Notes under the pieces: generated by a model
Databases searched by the model: none
Told to the model about the DNA's origin: nothing
Seen by the model: the letters and a program-made list of their open reading frames with translations, nothing else
Part shown: one piece after another, positions 12,189 to 25,800 of the stretch
Layout of the letters: each line of letters opens with the position of its first letter
Position numbering within the stretch: position 1 is the first letter of the stretch
DNA from: Talpa occidentalis
Lineage: Eukaryota; Chordata; Mammalia; Eulipotyphla; Talpidae
NCBI RefSeq assembly: GCF_014898055.3
Contig: NW_023604073.1
Coordinates: 1-64,000, forward strand
Reading direction: 5' to 3'
DNA length: 64,000 nt
Translations under genes and position numbers: made by a program

Positions 12189-14759
12189 CTTGTTTGACGT
12201 GTTTCTGAGTGTAAACAGCCTTTTCCCCAGTTCATCTGTCAGAAATAATTAGCAGCAATTAACATCTCAACTTCCAGTGGGAGCAAACACCAAACTGACC
12301 AAAAAGCTTAGAAAGAAAAGATGGTAACTGAGATTGCCATAGAGGCGGTTTTGAAGTTTTGAAATATTCCTAACACTATAAGGACACATATGTGCACAGG
12401 GCTGTGTGCATACCCCAAGGAGACCTGAATTTCCTCAGCTTTCACCTCTGACTAGGAAAGATCTGTACAAGCTGGAAGTAAACACAGCAGAGTTACATAA
12501 ATTGTATAAGTATGACCACATCATACAAACACAGCTCCTTAGCAAAGACTGGGAGACTTACAGGTTCCAGGCAATTAAAAAAATCTCTGTTCTACCATTA
12601 GTTCACCATTATGCTAACAGCAGAAACTCCAGTGGCCGTACAACAAAAAATACAGGTCTTACAGAATTAGTTCTGGAAAGGCACTAAATAACAGCAACAA
12701 CAATAAAAACCCAGAGAGGAGAGAATATCTCACTTCCAAAGTTGAACCTTTAAAACTTTCCAATTTTCAAACAAGAAAAGAAGAAAATACAGCCCATGGA
12801 AGGAAAAGGGAGTCAGTAGTGACTTTTCCTGAGGAAGTCCAGGCATTAGGCTTATTATACAAGACTTTAATTTAGTTAGAATATGTTTAAGGAGCTAAAA
12901 GAGTGATGTGTTATCTGAGAGAAAACATCAATAAATAGATAAAAATTATTTAAAAATAGCACTAAGGAGAAAATTTGGCACTGAAAACTACAACCATACA
13001 ATTGAATTAACACCAATCCTTCACAAAGTCTTCAAAAAAAAATAGAAGGGAACACTTGCCAACTCAGTCTGTGATTACACCATTAATACTGTGACACCCA
13101 AATCAGACAAAGATAAAAGCAAACAACATACCAATACCTCTTGGGAATATAGATGAAAAAATTAAATATAATAGCAACCACAGCAACATATACAAACAAT
13201 TATACACCAGGGCCAAGTAGGATTTAGCCTAAGAATACAATGCTTGTTTATAATACGAAAGCAATCAATGTAATCATTTTTATAGAACAAAGGACAAAAA
13301 CCACAATCATATCAATATACATAGAGAAAGCATATGACACACAACCCTTTGTGAAAACAGCAAAAAAAAAAAAAAAGAAGAAGAAGAAGAAAACAACCTA
13401 GGAATAAAAGGGGAACTTCCTCAACTTGATAAAGGGCATCTTTGGAAAAACTCATAGCCTCTATCACAGGTAATAATGAAGGACTAAAAGCTTTCTTTTT
13501 AATATCTGGCACAAAACAAAGATGCCCATTCTTGTCACACTAGTCAATATTATACTAAAGATTCTAGACAGAGTAGTCAGATAAAAGGAAGGAAGAAAGG
13601 GCATCTAGATTGGAGGGTGACAAGAGCTTATATATTGCAAATCTTAAGGATAGATCTAATGAGTTCACAAGGTTGCCAAAGATCAACACCTAAAATTCAA
13701 TTGTATTTCTAAAAGTAAAACTTTAAATTTTGAAAATTTAAGAAAACAATTTTTATCAGCATCAAACGATTTAATTTTTAGTAATAAATTTAACAAGTTC
13801 ATTTGTACACCAAAACTACCAAACATCTTTGAAAGACATTAAGAAACACCTAAGTAAAAAGAAATATGACTCATGCTCATGAATTGGAAGATAATTATTT
13901 TAAAAATGAAAACAGACCCCAGATGTACAGATGAAGGACCATCCCTATGAAAAATCCCAGCTGCCTTTTTTGTAGAAATTTACAGGCTATCTCGAAAATT
14001 CATGTGGAAGTAACAAAGGACCAGAAATAGCCAAAACAATCTGGTAAAAGAATAAAGTTGGAGGCCTCAAAATTTATTATAGCGCTTTATCAGTCTATGC
14101 TGTACTAGTATAAGGATAAACATACAGATCAAGGAAATAGAATTGAGCACCCAGAAACAAACCCTCACATCCACAGTCAATTGATTTTTGACAAGGAGCT
14201 AAGACAATTTAATGGATGGAAGGAAGCATCTTTTTCAGCAAATGGCCCTACGATATTTCCACATGCTAAGGAATAAAGTTGAATGCCATTCTCACACAAC
14301 ATACAAGATTAACTCAAAATTGATCAAAGGCTTACAACTAAGAGTTAAAATTTAAAAACCCTCAGAAGAAAACATAGATGTAAATCTTTTTTTTATAATT
14401 AGCAATAACTGTACCTCAGATGAACTTTATTGGTTATCATACTGCCACTGTGGAAAATTTTAAAAAAAATCTAGGTGTAAATTTTATGTATCTTGGATTA
14501 GGTAGTGATTTCTTAAATACATCAAAAGCATGAGCAACAAAAGAAAAACCTAAACTAGACTCTATCAACACCAAAAACTTGTGCTTCAAAGGACACCATC
14601 AAGGAAGTAAAAACCCATAAAATGAAAGAAAGCAATTGGAAATCATATACTTGATAAGAACCAGAATATATAAAGAACTATTGCAATTCAGCAAAAAGAC
14701 AATCCAATTTTAGGATAGGCAAAGTATCTAAACATTTCTCAAAAAAAATTAGAAAAAGA

Positions 14760-15030
14760 GGGCCTCCCCTGATGGCACAGCGGTTGAGCGCTGGGCTGTG
14801 AAGCTGCCCGCAGCCTCTGCAGCGCCGGTTCGATCCCCGGCCACAGGTGAGGGGCCCACATGGCACACAGACCTCTCCTGTTGCGCCCACTGTGCCCCTC
14901 AGCAGTTTATTTCGTCACTCTGCCTATTCTGTTCCCCGCTCTGGCTCTGGTGAATCCTCTCACCCTCCTGCGCTTCTGACTGTACCCAGTGCTTGTGTAA
15001 ATAAATAAATAAATCTTTAAAAAAAAAACA
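14760..15030 (+). mobile_element. tRNA-headed SINE, younger class, inside the LINE-1
   Basis: Sense copy from GGGCCTCCCCTGATGGCAC to an (AAAT)n tail and oligo-A. The flanks AAAAAATTAGAAAAAG and AAAGAAATTAGAAAAAT are the duplicated L1 target. Confidence 0.9.
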
Positions 15031-15264
15031 AAAGAAATTAGAAAAATAGCTAATAGACATGAAAAGATGTTTTACAGCACTAGTCATTAGAGAAATGCAA
15101 ATTAAACTATGTCAGTTACATTGCAACACAGGTTACAACTGTTGAACACACATATACACAAAAGATGACGCTGAAAGACATCTGCAGGCATTCCCTGATA
15201 AACCCCCATTCTGGGGAGATTAAGTGAGTCACAGGATTCATAGAGATTCAAAGGCTTTTAAGGA

Positions 15265-15548
15265 GGGAGCCTCCCTGGTGGCACAGGGGATCAGGCAGAG
15301 CACTGTGAAGCTATCTGCAGCCCCTGCAGCACGAGTTCGATCCCTCCCTGGACAGGGAGGTACCTACATGACGCAGCAGACCTCTCCTGGCTCGCTCGCT
15401 GCTCCCCATAGCAGTGTATTTCAGTCCAACTGCCTGTCTTTCTCCCGACGCTGTCTCTGGTGAATCCTCTCACTGCCCCCCACCCCCACACACCTCTGGC
15501 CTGTGCCCCAGTTCTTGTATGCATAAATAAAACAAATCTTTTTTAAAA
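15265..15548 (+). mobile_element. tRNA-headed SINE, older class, with TSD
   Basis: Sense copy bounded by perfect duplications AAAGGCTTTTAAGGA at 15250-15264 and 15549-15563. The head is diverged (GGGATCAGGCAGAGCAC in place of the usual A-box follow-on). Confidence 0.9.
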
Positions 15549-16139
15549 AAAGGCTTTTAAGGATGGTAAGGCCTTCCATCTGCCCCAGCTCCCCAGAAGA
15601 CGGGGAGAGAAAAAGCTAGGGTAGACTACTTCTTGTCCATTCCAGTAATGAGCCTTCAGGATTTAAGAGTTGGGTAAATAGAAATCTGAGGACAGATTTG
15701 AGGTTTCCGGAAAGGGGGTGGGGGATTATGGTGGATTAGGGGTACGTGTGGTAACATACATCTGAAAAGGTGTGCACCTCTCTCTCTAAATCACAGTGTT
15801 GTAAATCAACTGTTACCTCAATAAAAAATAATACCATTAAAAAATAAAAATGGAACAACGAAAGAGATGGGTAGAAGTTGCAGCCAGGTGCGCAACATCT
15901 GCCTTTTCCTTAAAGCCAGGGGTGCCTCCCCAGAGTCCCATCAGCCTTGGATCCCACAACTGGATAACAGGATAAAAGGGTATGTTTTGAAGATCGCGTC
16001 TTTAAATCCAGAGCCAAAGAGGTCGCAACCTGAACAGGGCGTGGGGCAGAGGGTGGGTCAAGTTTCCACCTCCGGGTCTCTCCGGAGCGGCAGGGTAAGC
16101 AGAGAGGACCTGGCACCGTCTGGATCTGCACAGTGTTAA

Positions 16140-16311
16140 ACCGGCTCGTTCAGTCTGGTTTTGCTTCCAAGTCGACCCTATAAAATGGAAGGACCAAGGG
16201 CGGGGTGACAAGGAGAACTACATTTCCCAGCAGGCCGCGGGCGCCGGCTCTTCTGCCATTCTTCGCGGCGCGCGTGGAGTGGTCGCTGGGATTCCGGGTG
16301 CGGGCGGCCGC
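16140..16311 (+). promoter_or_regulatory. POLR1B: POLR1B promoter and 5' UTR, CpG-rich
   Basis: GC- and CpG-rich sequence that continues through exon 1 into intron 1 (to about 16700), with no TATA box. It holds a ZNF143-type motif at 16217, about 95 bases before the ATG. This is the usual form of a housekeeping promoter. The transcription start site is not determined from sequence. Confidence 0.75.
16217..16236 (+). promoter_or_regulatory. POLR1B: ZNF143/SBF-type promoter motif
   Basis: ACTACATTTCCCAG followed by CAGGCC matches the known ACTACAATTCCCAG-type site bound by ZNF143 (with THAP11) just upstream of many mammalian housekeeping start sites. The match is by eye. Confidence 0.65.
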
Positions 16312-16488
16312 ATGGATTCCTGCGGCCGGTGGCGGAACCTGCCCAGCGGGCCTAGCCTGAAGCACTTGACCGACCCCTCTTACGGGATCCCGCGGGAGCA
16401 GCAAAAACCAGCGCTGCAGGAGCTGACGCGGGCGCATGTGGAGTCCTTCAACTACGCTGTGCGCGAGGGACTCGGCCTCGCGGTGCAG
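16312..16488 (+). CDS. POLR1B: POLR1B exon 1 (coding part), residues 1-59
   Basis: Starts ATG GAT and ends CTC GCG GTG CAG before GTGAGC. It encodes the N-terminus with [20 protein letters not shown]. Residues 2-5 differ from the human protein I remember (DSCG versus DPGS). Phase 0 exit. Confidence 0.96.
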
Positions 16489-19400
16489 GTGAGCGCGGCT
16501 TCCTCCCCGACGCCCTGGAGCCCTGCGCTTGTCCGCGCGGCTGGACCCGGGGACGACCCTCCGCCCTTGGCGACGACCCTCCGCCCTTGGCGAAGCACGA
16601 GGAGTACAGGAGAGAGGGTCCGGAGGGGCTGCAGAAGGGCGCCTTGGGACGGGCGCGGGCCTCGGGAGAGGATGAGAGGGGAGAGAGATGAATGAGACTC
16701 GGGGCCTGCAAGGGGTGGGGGAGACTCGGGAAGCGGGGGTGGGTGGGGCCTGGGCCTAGAGGGCTTAAGACCCGCGGCGGTGGGTCGAGAGAGACGCCGG
16801 GGAGGTCACACTATACCCCCCAAGGCTACACCATTAGATCGTGCTGGACTCAGCGCAGGACTTGGCCCCCTGGCACTTGTAGAGTCAGCTAGAGATAGAT
16901 GTATTTGGGGTTTCTGAATGTATGTGATTGGGAACCGTAGTGTCTGTAGGACAGTTTGTGGGTGCTGTTGAAGTGAGGAGTGGCCCGTGTGAAATGTGCT
17001 TCTTAAGACACACGCTTTTATAGCATGAAGACTTAACCTGTCCAATACTTAACTCAAAAGGTTCTGAGCTTGTTTGTGGCTACACTAATGTGTAAGGTTC
17101 TCCTTCACAGCCCCCCGCCCCCCACAACACACACACTTAGAGCTTTGAAATTAGAAGCTAATGGGCACCTGTTCTCAATTAGGTTGATGCTGAGAAAGAT
17201 AAACGAGACATAAAAGCTAGATTCAGTAGGAAAGTATAATGGCATTATTAGGTAACATTTGTCAACATTAAGTGGTTGGCACAGAGGGTAATGGTAATGA
17301 AGGATTCAAGTAAAGGTGATGGGGAAGGTCTCCTTTAATAAGCATTGCCAGTGTCTCCAGGCATGAGACTCTGAGAGGAGAAAGTGGAAGTGGAAGAGAC
17401 TGTTGAGTTCTCTGCTTTTGAGAACTGGGCATCATGTTTTGGAGTAGAGTGGTGGAGATATGAAAGTAGTGACAGTCCTCTTGAGAATTCCCCTGCCAAG
17501 GGTTGGGTACCCACTTGAGGAGTACAGAGGAAGTACAACCAAATCCAGGTGTTGGAGAAGGGACAGCAGGCTTAGATGAATTGTGGGGAAGAGGAGAGAG
17601 AATTCCCACCTAGGAAAGTGAAGGAGCAATGCTCTGGGGATACTATTGGCTTTGGTTTTGTAGGGTAGGATTTGTGTTATGAGGGCAAGGTATTTATTTA
17701 CAGTATTTATTACTCTATTAGAAATTAAAATGGAAAAACTAATTCATTTAAAAATAAGCCAATTGTATGTTAACATTATGATGACGTTTTTGCATATCTT
17801 TTAAAAGTCTGGCTTATAAGAAGACAGCTGAGTTCCTGTATCTGCTTCTGCATTCATTCTCTTGGGATATATTCTGGTTGAAAGAGATGAAGAAAATCTA
17901 GTTCAGGATAAATAATGATACTGCAACTTAGCTGGCATTTTATTATTTGAAATTGTTGTTCCATAACATAGTAAGGCAAATGACTAAAAACTTTATAGAG
18001 CCAAGGGAGAAATAGCCTTAACATATTTTTGTTTGTTTATAGTTTTGCCTGGTTTCTTTTGAGTAGATTCCTCCATTCTGTGAGTTCAAATCGGTATGTC
18101 CATCATAGTCATCTTTTCAGAATATAGTTGATTCTCACTATTTGGGAATTCCATGTTTGTGAGTTACCTACTAAGTAAAATTTGTTTGTGACCTCCAGAT
18201 CAGTACTCACCAATATGGACAGTTCAGTGAAAAATTTGTTTCCTGGTGCATAAGATCCTGTAAAGCAATACTCTGCTTTCATGTTTCAAGCTCTTATACT
18301 GTAAATAAGTGTCCTTTTTGAAGTCTGTTCAGATTTTTGCATTCTTAGGCTTTTTGTTGACGATTTTGCTGTTTTTCCTGGCCTTCAACCATATGGTGAA
18401 ATGCTGTCTAATATTTCCTAAGCATATTAAGGTTATGATGTGCCTTACAAATAAGCGTGTGGTAGATAACCTTGTTTAGTCATGATGTAGGTGCTGTTGG
18501 CTGTGAGTTCAATATTAATGAGTCAACAATATATATTAAATAAAATGTCCTTAAGTAGAAACACATAAAGGTTACATATTGACCATGTAACAAAATATTG
18601 TGACCAAAGACTATGAAAATCCTAAAGAACAGTGGTTCAGTAGTCCTTAAATATGAAATACATCAAAGTTTTATTTTATTTTATTTTTTTTAATTTTCTA
18701 GAGGCATGTCTTATTTATTTATTTATTGTTTGTTTGTTTGTTTGGTTTATACAAGCACTGGGTACAGTCAGAAGCGCGGGAGGGTGAGAGAATTCACCAG
18801 AGCCAGAGCGGGGAGCAGAGCAGGCAGAAGGACGGAAGTACACTGCTGAGGGGAGCAGCGGGCACCAGGAGAGGTCTGCGCACCATGTGGGACCCTCCTC
18901 CGGTGGCCGGGGAGCAGCCGGGGATCGAACCGGCTGTAGAGGCTGCAGGCAGCTTCGCAACCCAGCGCTCAACCGCTGCGCCACCGGGGAGGCCCCAAAG
19001 TTTTATTTTAGAATAAAATGTTGAGTTCTAAAATAATAACAGCTTTAGCTAAAATTTGGAAAAGGTCAGTCGAATTCACAGGAGTAGACAACTTCCTTGA
19101 TATACTGACACTGTTTTTTTAATTAATTATTTTCATTTATAACTTTTTTTTTGTGGGACCCTTGCCGGCGGCCGGGGATTGAACTGGTGCTGCAGAGGCT
19201 GCGGGCAGCCTCGCAACCCAGCGCTCAACCGCTGCGCCACCAGGGGAGGCCCTCATTTATAACTTTTACATCATCGTGTAGTCCCCATAAAATTCCCACC
19301 ACCAGTTCACCCGTGAACCATCACCTTAGTCCCGTGTGCTCTTCCCTCCCTTGTTTTGATCCCTTCGATCCCTCTGATTGTTTTGCTCACTCCCCCTGCC

Positions 19401-22400
19401 TCACAGAATGTCTCTGATTTATGGTTTATGTGACTCTGTTTTTGATGTTCTTATTACTCTAAGGCTAGGAGGTTGTTCGTAGCTAATATGCGCGCATACT
19501 TAGCGGCGCCCCTACTTCAGAACAGCAGAGCTCACCCAAGGGAGTGGTGTAGAGAAGCCGCTGCTCAGGAAGGGGAACCACCGTTCTCTTTGCATGGCTC
19601 TGGCTTTCGTATGAAGCCATCGTGGGATGACATGTACAAACAACAGACTGTGGAATAGCTTGGTGGGTCTGGTACTGGATCAGGAGGATGTTTCCATATC
19701 CTTGTCCTCTTAGCAGCAGTCCCATCTGTCTTGCTGTGCACATAGAGGGCACAGGGTAGAAAAGAGAAGGCAGGTACTTGGTTCAGAAAACAGCTTTGTT
19801 CTGTACAAAACTAGATCCCAAGAGCTTACTACAGAATTTGATACCTGTAGGCATTCACAAAAGTATGAGTTAATGCATTATAGTTATTTATTTATTTATT
19901 TATTTATTTATACAGCGCTGGGTACAGTCAGAAGCACAGGAGGGTGGAGAATTCACCAGAGCCAGAGCCGGGAACAGAACAGGCAGAAGGACCGAAGTAA
20001 CTGCTGAGGGGAGCAGCAGGCGGCAGGAGAGGTCTACGCGCCATGTGGGACCCTGCAGGCGGCCGGGGATTGAACCAGCGTTGCAGAGGCTGCGGGGCAG
20101 CTTCACAGCCCAGTGCTCAACTGCTGTGCCACCAGGGGAGGCCCTCATGCATTATAGTTTTAAGCATTTGATGAAGGCATGAATAGACCAGATGTGGCTT
20201 TTACTGTCATTTTAAATATATGTCACTTTGGCATTACAGGCATCATTATTCATAGAACATAATAAGATTTGGAAGAGTATTAGAGAAAAAAATGCCTTGG
20301 AAATGCAAACAGTGAATAGTGTCAATTGTATTTCAGGCTATACCTCCCTTCGAATTTGCTTTCAAAGATGAACGTATCTCTCTCACTATTGTGGATGCTG
20401 TCATCAGCCCCCCCACAGTTCCAAAAGGGAGCATCTGCAAAGAGCTCAGTGTCTACCCAGCAGAATGCCGGGGCCGAAGGAGCACCTACAGGGGAAAGTT
20501 GACAGTGAGTACAAGTGACAGTGTGTGACTTTCACATTTTACATTTTTATTTTAAAGCTTTATTTATTTATGCATACAAGAACTGGGGTCAGGCCAGAGG
20601 ATTTGGGGGTGAGAGGATTCACTAGAGATAGACTGTGTAGCAGAACAGGCGGAGCTCCTGAAATACACTGCTGAGGGTAGCAGCGGATGAGACAGGAGAG
20701 GTCTGCTGTTCCATATGTGTGTCAGCTCCCTGGCCAGGGATCGAACTCATGCAGCGGTGGCTGCCATTAGTTTCATAGTGCTGTGACTTCACCCTTGCAC
20801 CACCAGGGAGGCCGTCACATTTTACATTTTTTTGTTTGTTGTTTTTGTTTTTTTGTTTTGTTTTGTTTTGTTTTTTGTGGGACCCTCGCCGGCGGTTGGG
20901 GAACGAACATGCGCTGCAGAGGCTGTGGGCAGCCTCTCAGCCCAGCACTCAACCACTGCGCCACCAGGGGAGGCCCACATTTTACATTTTTTAGAATAAG
21001 GCTGTTCAAAGCTAGATCCCGAGTTTGTAGTCTGCCTTGTTGGTACCATCATCTAAGAGATCCTATCTTTTAAATCTAAAACATAGTATTTCATTTATGG
21101 TCTTCCTTGCTCTTTTAAAATGCTCATCTTTTTCTTGTAGATTCAGATTTTTTCAATAATTTTTCTTCTGTTATTTCCATTTAGGCCGATATCAGTTGGG
21201 CAGTAAACGGGGTCTCAAAAGGAATCATTAAACAATTTCTTGGCTATGTTCCCATCATGGTGAAGTCCAACCTTTGCAACTTATACAACCTTCCTCCCAA
21301 AGCGCTCATCAAGCACCATGAGGAAGCAGAGGTAATTTCAGGGTCCAGTGCACTAATGGGCCAGGTGACAATAGAGAAGACTAGAAGCTTGACTGCGGGG
21401 GGTCAGTGTCTCTTTCTCTGCTTTGCTTTCTGGATAGGTAAAGTGGGGCATTAATATCCTGGCTGTATATTGTGTAGGGCTCAGAGTGAGTCTCAAATGA
21501 GACAATTATAAAAAAGTAGCCTTAAAATTGAGGCTATTATTGCAGGGAAAGAACTGATAGATTTTTTTTTCCCCCTAATTTTCTGAATGGTACATATTTA
21601 GAGAGGTTTGTTTTTGTTGTTTGTTTTTTTTTTTTTACGCTAACTTAGTCTATGAAAAACTATTGTCTAAAATGTGCTCTGCCAGAGTATGATGCCGCAA
21701 GCATGTTAAATAACTCACCTGTCTTCCCTTCAGCAGTTCTTGCAGCTGTGTTGGGTGGCTTTGCACTATTGTGTGAGTTGATCAAGACATACAGATTCTG
21801 CATGCAGCAGGGAGCTTGTGTTGTGTGGCAGGAAGAGAGTTCTGAAGGCAGGTCTAGGTTTGACGACCCAGCTGCTCCACTGACCATTGTGTGACTTTGG
21901 GAAGTTTAATCTCCCTGAGCAGCTTCCTCTGCTGAGAATGGGCACAATAGCTATCCCGCTCATTGTCACGAGGGTTAAATGTTACAATAATGTAGAGTAC
22001 CCAGAATCATATGCCTGCTTCAAGGTAGGCAATCCTTATATTTTTCACAGAAATGTGATACTGACTAAAGCTATTATTCTCCTATTACTAATCTGAATTC
22101 GCCTGTGTGCTCCTCTTACTCATATTGTTCTGTGTCTGCCTGGGAATGAGGGTGATGACTTGCAGTTATTCACTTTTGTGTTTATAGTTTTGTTTAATAT
22201 TATAATTTGTCTCTTTGGCAGGAAATGGGAGGCTATTTTATAATCAATGGCATTGAAAAAGTCATCCGAATGCTAATTATGCCTCGGAGAAATTTCCCCA
22301 TTGCAATGATAAGACCAAAATGGAAAACCAGAGGCCCTGGCTATACTCACTTTGGTAACTTGTAGTGATTTTTGGGACGTTCTATTAGAAAAATTATAAG

Positions 22401-22768
22401 CCTTTTTTTTTTTTTTTTTTTTTTTAAGTAGCTGTACCTAAATAGAGTGATATTTTTGTGTGTAATCATTTCTGTATTAAGATTTTGTAAGTGGAGGGCC
22501 TCCCCTGGTGGCGCAGCGGTTGAGCGCTGGGCTGTGAAGCTGCCTGCAGCCTCTGCAGCGCCGGTTTGATCCCCGGCTGCTCCCCCGCCACCTGAGGGAG
22601 GGTCCCACATGGCGCGCAGACCTCTCCTGCCGCCCGCTGCTCCCCTCAGCAGTGTACTTCGGTCCTTCTGCCTGCTCTGCTCCCCGCTCTGGCTCTGGTG
22701 AATTCTCTCGCCCACCCGCGCTTCTGACTACACCCAGTGCTTGTATAAATAAATAAATAAAATAAAAA

Positions 22769-22806
<38 letters not shown>

Positions 22807-25800
22807 ATTTTGTAAGTGGAAAGCCTAGTATCTATATTGTGGGTTTTTTTTTAAGCTGAAAGAAACATATATGTTTATGAAGATGGAGACTGGTTTGACT
22901 TGGCCAGAGATCAGAGTAGGCCTCAGAAATTTTTTGATCCATGCTCTGCTACCTGCCTCTGATTAAGCATTGTCTGTGACAGTGCCTCACAGGACTTTGC
23001 ATTCTTGTGTAACCCTGATAAGAATTTCTTATAGCTGAAGAATTTATTCTTATAATGCAACTAAAGACCAGCCTCTATAACCATACGTGCTGTACCTATA
23101 ATCATAGCAGCAAGGCAAAGTGTTCAGGCATTTATTCTTTTGTAGCACTTGATGCAGTATGTCTTAGCAATCTTTGTTTTAATTTAATTTAATATCTAAA
23201 ATTCTCCTTTTCTCCATTTGATCAGACTCTGTGGGTGCTGGGGATATAAAGTGCTATAAGACAAGGGCCATGCTCTGATAGAAAACTTTGAATTTTCATT
23301 AAATTCTTAGATTTAGTACTTTGAGGGGTTTTCAACCAGTGGACTTCTAGTGAGTCCTGGACCTGGGACACGACGGTGAGGGAAATCAGACATGGGGGAC
23401 TGTCATGTCCAGCATGCAGTAAATCTTTATTGTCTTAGTGCTCATTATATACTATTTTAATTGCAGCAGGTGTAACATCAAAGCATACCATATAATGATA
23501 ACACATATGAATGATTAGTCTACTTTCTTACTATTATCTATTTACTTCAGACAGTAGGGTACCAGGTGGTTGGTTCTCATGCACATAATCTTATCACCCC
23601 CTAGCTAGAGCTTGGGAAGTTTGCTCATTATTTTTGTTATTCTAAGACTGTGGAGAGGTAGAGGCCTGACTCCACACAGGTCACTTTCCGGGCACTCAAC
23701 ACCAAGTCCTGTCACTCAGAGGTTTTCCTTCAAGACGCATGTGTTTTCACATGCCTTAGGGACTCAGGTCAAGGCCCTTCTGCTCACTGCGCGGGGTCTC
23801 TCCCAACATCAACCCTGGAAGATTTTACATTCTAGGGGACATTTGGCAGGTTCTGGTGACATTTTTGGTGGCCAGCATTGATTGAACTTAGTGGTTTGAC
23901 TCCAGTTATTTCTAAAAGGGTAAAACTAATTCAGGGAAAAAAATGATTGAAGCATTTACAGTATTATAGAATTTTTTTATTTTTTGTTTCAATAGGAGTT
24001 TCAATGCACTGTGTGCGGGAAGAACATTCTGCTATCAATATGAATCTTCACTACTTGGAAAATGGCACAGTTATGTTGAACTTCATTTATCGGAAAGAAC
24101 TGTTTTTCCTTCCTCTGGGATTTGCACTTAAGGTATGATTTACTGAGTATTTTATTTTGTTGTGAGAAGATTCATTGGAGGCCACAGAATAGATATGTTC
24201 TCCTCATCAGAGTTCCTACTTCCTAGTTATCTGCTGCTCCACTCAGTGACTTAAAACATCACTAAACATTTCCCCCTGTAGTTTCTGTGGTCAGGTTTGT
24301 AGAAGTGATTTGGCTGAGCTGTTCTGGTTCAGAAGATGTTTCTGTCAGATGTCTGTAAAGACAGCATTTGTTCAGAAGGCTTAACCAGGGCTGGAGAATC
24401 CACTTCCAGTGTAGACTCTGTACCGTTTGAGTGTCTAGCAAGTCAGTGTGGGCTGTTGGCAGGACATCTCAGCTCCTCTGCACAGGTCCTGCTTAGGGTA
24501 GCTCTCTGAGAGAGTTAACCTAGATGAGGCAGAAGCAACAATGCCTTTCATGACCAAGCCTGGAGAGTCACATGTGAACTTTTTCACTGTAGTCTCTTGG
24601 TCACATAAGTGACCATGATTGATTTCAGGAGGAAACTAGAGTTGTGAATTCCATGAGGCAAGAATCATGGGGCTGTTTCTTGGTATCTATCATACAGACA
24701 CTGACTCATTGTGGAGGGTTCAATTCTGCTCATTTGTCCTGGGCATCAAAAAGAAAAAGAAAAGAATTGTTACTGAATGAGTTAAGTGGAATAGTTATTA
24801 CATAACAATTAAAACTTTTTTTTCCTATTCTAGGCACTTGTCAACTTCTCCGATTATCAGATTTTTCAGGAGCTCGTCAAAGGAAAAGAGGATGACTCTT
24901 TCTTCAGAAACTCTGTTTCTCAGATGTTAAGGATTGTGGCAGAAGAGGGTTGTTCCACACAAAAACAAGTCCTTCACTATCTAGGTGAACGCTTCAGAGT
25001 AAAACTCAATCTTCCTGACTGGTATCCAAATGAACAAGCTGCAGAGTTTCTGTTTAAGTACGTGTGCTTCCATCCAAGCTTTTTTTCAGGGGGGTTGGAG
25101 GGTATCAGTAGTTCTTTGTATTGATGTAGTTAGAGTTGGTGATTCATTTAGGAATTGGAATGGACCTGGGGGTAGAATTCTGTTTAGGAGCGTAGGGACT
25201 AGCTTTGTTCCCATGACCTTCCTCTCCTTTCTTTTTTTTTTTTTTTTTTTTTTTTTAAAGATTTATTTATTTATTTGTTTATACAAACAATGGATACAGT
25301 CAGAAGCGCGGGAGGGTGAGAGAATTCACCAGAGCCAGAGCGGGGAGCAGAGCAGGCAGAAGGACCGAAGTATACTGCTGAGGGGAGCAGCGGGTGGCAG
25401 GAGAGGTCTGCGGGCCATGTGGGACCCTCCTCCGGTGGCCGGGGAGCAGCCGGGGATCGAACCGGCGCTGCAGAGGCTGCGGGCAGCTTCGCAACCCAGC
25501 GCTCAACCGCTGCGCCACCGGGGAGGCCCTCTTTTTTTTTTTTTTAATGGTAATTTTTTCTTAAGTTCTTTAGTTTTTTTTTTTTTTTTTAAGATTTATT
25601 TATTTTTATTTTATTTATTTATACATGCACTGGGTACAGTCAGAAGCGTGGGAGGGTGAGAGAATTCACCAGAGCCAGAGCAGGGAGCAGAACAGGCAGA
25701 AGGACCGAAGCACACTGCTGAGGGGAGCAGCGGGCTGCAGGAGAGATCTGCGCGCCATGTGGGACCCTCCTCCGGTGGCCGGGGAGCAGCCGGGGATCAA

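Larger units (their letters stand above)
12240..15850 (+). mobile_element. Decayed LINE-1, sense, interrupted by two SINEs
   Basis: About 12780-12995 resembles an L1 ORF1-side region. From about 13000 the text matches the ORF2 reverse-transcriptase end (AAGCATATGACACA, then GGAACTTCCTCAAC, then AAAGATGCCCATTCTTG) and continues to AATGCAAATTAAACTATG near 15100. About 15700-15840 looks like an L1 3' end. Many stops and frameshifts interrupt it, so it is dead. Roughly the front of ORF2 is missing between the two parts. SINEs sit at 14760-15030 and 15265-15548. Confidence 0.7.

Noticed and set aside
12406..12687. 93-codon open frame near 12.4 kb
   Set aside because: It lies at the 5' side of the decayed LINE-1 and has no independent gene features.
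16279..16311. In-frame upstream GTG start for POLR1B
   Set aside because: It would add 11 residues not found in the family; the ATG at 16312 gives the expected 59-codon first exon and the 1135-residue total.
22500..22580. tRNA gene suggested by A-box and B-box
   Set aside because: The boxes belong to the SINE head. The region does not fold into a full cloverleaf and recurs at all SINE copies.
25030..25659. 209-codon open frame overlapping POLR1B exon 6
   Set aside because: It is in another frame from the exon and runs through two antisense SINEs; most of its translation is SINE sequence.
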